Shown here: in pieces, positions 5,904-6,792 of the stretch
How the letters are laid out: each line of letters opens with the position of its first letter
Position numbering within the stretch: position 1 is the first letter of the stretch
DNA from: JAVXAG01 sp040307645
GTDB lineage: Bacteria > Bacillota > Clostridia > Peptostreptococcales > Anaerovoracaceae
DNA: 6,792 nucleotides
Direction of reading: 5' to 3'
Assembly (NCBI GenBank): GCA_040307645.1
Contig: JAWRJF010000098.1
Span: 1-6,792, forward strand
Made by a program: the position numbers and the translations under genes
Notes under the pieces: generated by a model
The model's input: only the letters and a program-made list of their open reading frames with translations
Told to the model about the DNA's origin: nothing
Database searches by the model: none

Positions 5904-5932
5904 TTGTATTTATATCAGAACATTGATAGAAT
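5904..5932 (+). promoter_or_regulatory. Candidate promoter of the PucR-like regulator
   Basis: TTGTAT (5904-5909) and TAGAAT (5927-5932, 5 of 6 consensus) are spaced by 17 bases. The predicted start near 5939 leaves a short leader before AGGAGG at 5945-5950. The -35 is weak (3 of 6). The operator boxes lie 31 bp and more upstream of it. Confidence 0.45.
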
Positions 5933-5960
5933 ATATGTAAATATAGGAGGTTTCGGAATT

Positions 5961-6792
5961 ATGAAACTAAATGCAGATATAATATTTGAAAATTTAAAAG
6001 AACGTGTACCCACTGAAATGTTCGGTTATAAAAATGACCAGCTTAATTTACTTCGCCCAGAATTTTATACAGACGAATCCAAACCCTTACTTAGCAAACA
6101 TTTATATATCATGCCAAAGGATGTTGCATTGCGAAGAACTTCTGTGGAAAAAGGTGCCGTTATTATTTGTCTAGGTGATGTACCTAAAATGTCTTTTTTT
6201 CAAGAACGTTGTTGTTTTATTAAAGTCAAAGAACGGTCTAACCCTTACGAAATATATAATTATATAAATAATATATATAACAAATATGAAACCTGGTATG
6301 ACGATCTAGTTACTAATATAGAAAATAATTCAGATATTGAAGAACTTCTTGCTTTATCTGCGCACATTTTCAATAATCCTATTCTCCTTCTAAATTATGA
6401 TTTTAAAATTATATCTAGTAGCGGATATGAACATCTTGAAAACATGAATGATGTTTTCGTTACTACAGATTCTGAAGAATTAAGCATCTCTGCTCTAGAA
6501 AAATATCTTCAAGAAAAAGAAATCTTAACCCATGAGAAGAAGCCAATACTAATTGAAATTGAAAATACAACAGCGTTAAGTCTCAATTTATTTGATACAA
6601 ATGAATATATAGGAAGCATTACTATAGAATATAGACTTAATCCTCTAAAGAAGAGTGACGAAGCCCTTTTACAGTATTTATCAAAATTTATCGTTAAGGC
6701 GATGAAACGAAATACATTTGTAGTAACATCGGGTAAAAACTATTTACATAAAATTTTTCATAATATTATAAACGATATGCCATTGGACATTT
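5961..6792 (+). CDS. PucR/CdaR-type transcriptional regulator, truncated by the window edge
   Basis: An open frame runs from ATG 5961 to the window end with no stop (277 codons seen). AGGAGG at 5945-5950 lies 10 bases upstream. The visible part matches the sensory portion of PucR/CdaR-like regulators: an N-terminal region (about 1-95), a helical segment YEIYNYINNIYNKYETWYDDL (96-116), then a GAF-like region from about 125 to 250 with ELLALSAHIFNNPILLLNYD (128-147) and FKIISSSGYE, followed by IGSITIEY (217-224). In this family the helix-turn-helix lies at the C-terminus, which would be beyond position 6792 and so cannot be confirmed. Divergent orientation to the catabolic operon and the palindromic boxes between them suggest it controls that operon, perhaps in response to the substrate. 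Family assignment is from domain layout and pattern recall, so moderately sure. Confidence 0.72.
   Translation, partial: MKLNADIIFENLKERVPTEMFGYKNDQLNLLRPEFYTDESKPLLSKHLYIMPKDVALRRTSVEKGAVIICLGDVPKMSFFQERCCFIKVKERSNPYEIYNYINNIYNKYETWYDDLVTNIENNSDIEELLALSAHIFNNPILLLNYDFKIISSSGYEHLENMNDVFVTTDSEELSISALEKYLQEKEILTHEKKPILIEIENTTALSLNLFDTNEYIGSITIEYRLNPLKKSDEALLQYLSKFIVKAMKRNTFVVTSGKNYLHKIFHNIINDMPLDI

Noticed and set aside
5748..5960. Riboswitch or CRISPR-like structure in the divergent intergenic region
   Set aside because: Only two 15-bp boxes and short palindromes are present; no repeat array and no long conserved stem-loop architecture are visible.

Overview
The window is AT-rich DNA with strong AGGAGG-type ribosome binding sites, short intercistronic gaps and proteins typical of anaerobic Firmicutes. 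It most likely comes from a Clostridia/Eubacteriales chromosome of the butyrate-producer or acetogen type. That assignment is inferred from composition and gene families; no rRNA or other phylogenetic marker is present.

Positions 1-770 hold decayed insertion sequences. The 3' end of an IS66-type transposase (3-192) runs straight into fragments of an ISL3-type transposase (about 194-591). A hairpin follows at 650-673, then two tandem copies of an ISL3-like right end (683-726 and 727-770). The second copy abuts the terminator hairpin of the next gene.

Positions 771-2523 carry two apparently separate units on the minus strand. One is a crotonase/enoyl-CoA hydratase (818-1594) with a clear terminator. 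The other is an orphan type IV pilin-like protein (1705-2457) whose C-terminal half carries two Trp/Tyr-rich modules resembling carbohydrate-binding folds.

Positions 2534-5747 hold a compact three-gene minus-strand operon: a 400-residue Cys-rich protein with a V4R/XylR_N-like motif, a GcvT-like folate-dependent methyltransferase, and a short-chain dehydrogenase/reductase. It ends in a long AT-rich hairpin. At both gene junctions the stop codon lies inside the next Shine-Dalgarno sequence (TAGGAGG), which suggests translational coupling.

Across a 213-bp intergenic region lies a divergent plus-strand gene (5961 to the window edge) for a probable PucR/CdaR-type regulator, cut off before its expected C-terminal helix-turn-helix. 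The intergenic region contains two near-identical 15-bp palindrome-like boxes 33 bp apart, good candidates for the regulator's binding sites.

The best reading of the regulator plus operon is an inducible catabolic cassette. The GcvT-like enzyme would move a methyl or one-carbon group from a substrate to tetrahydrofolate, the SDR would oxidise or reduce the product, and the Cys-rich protein would bind or process the substrate. The substrate cannot be read from the sequence.
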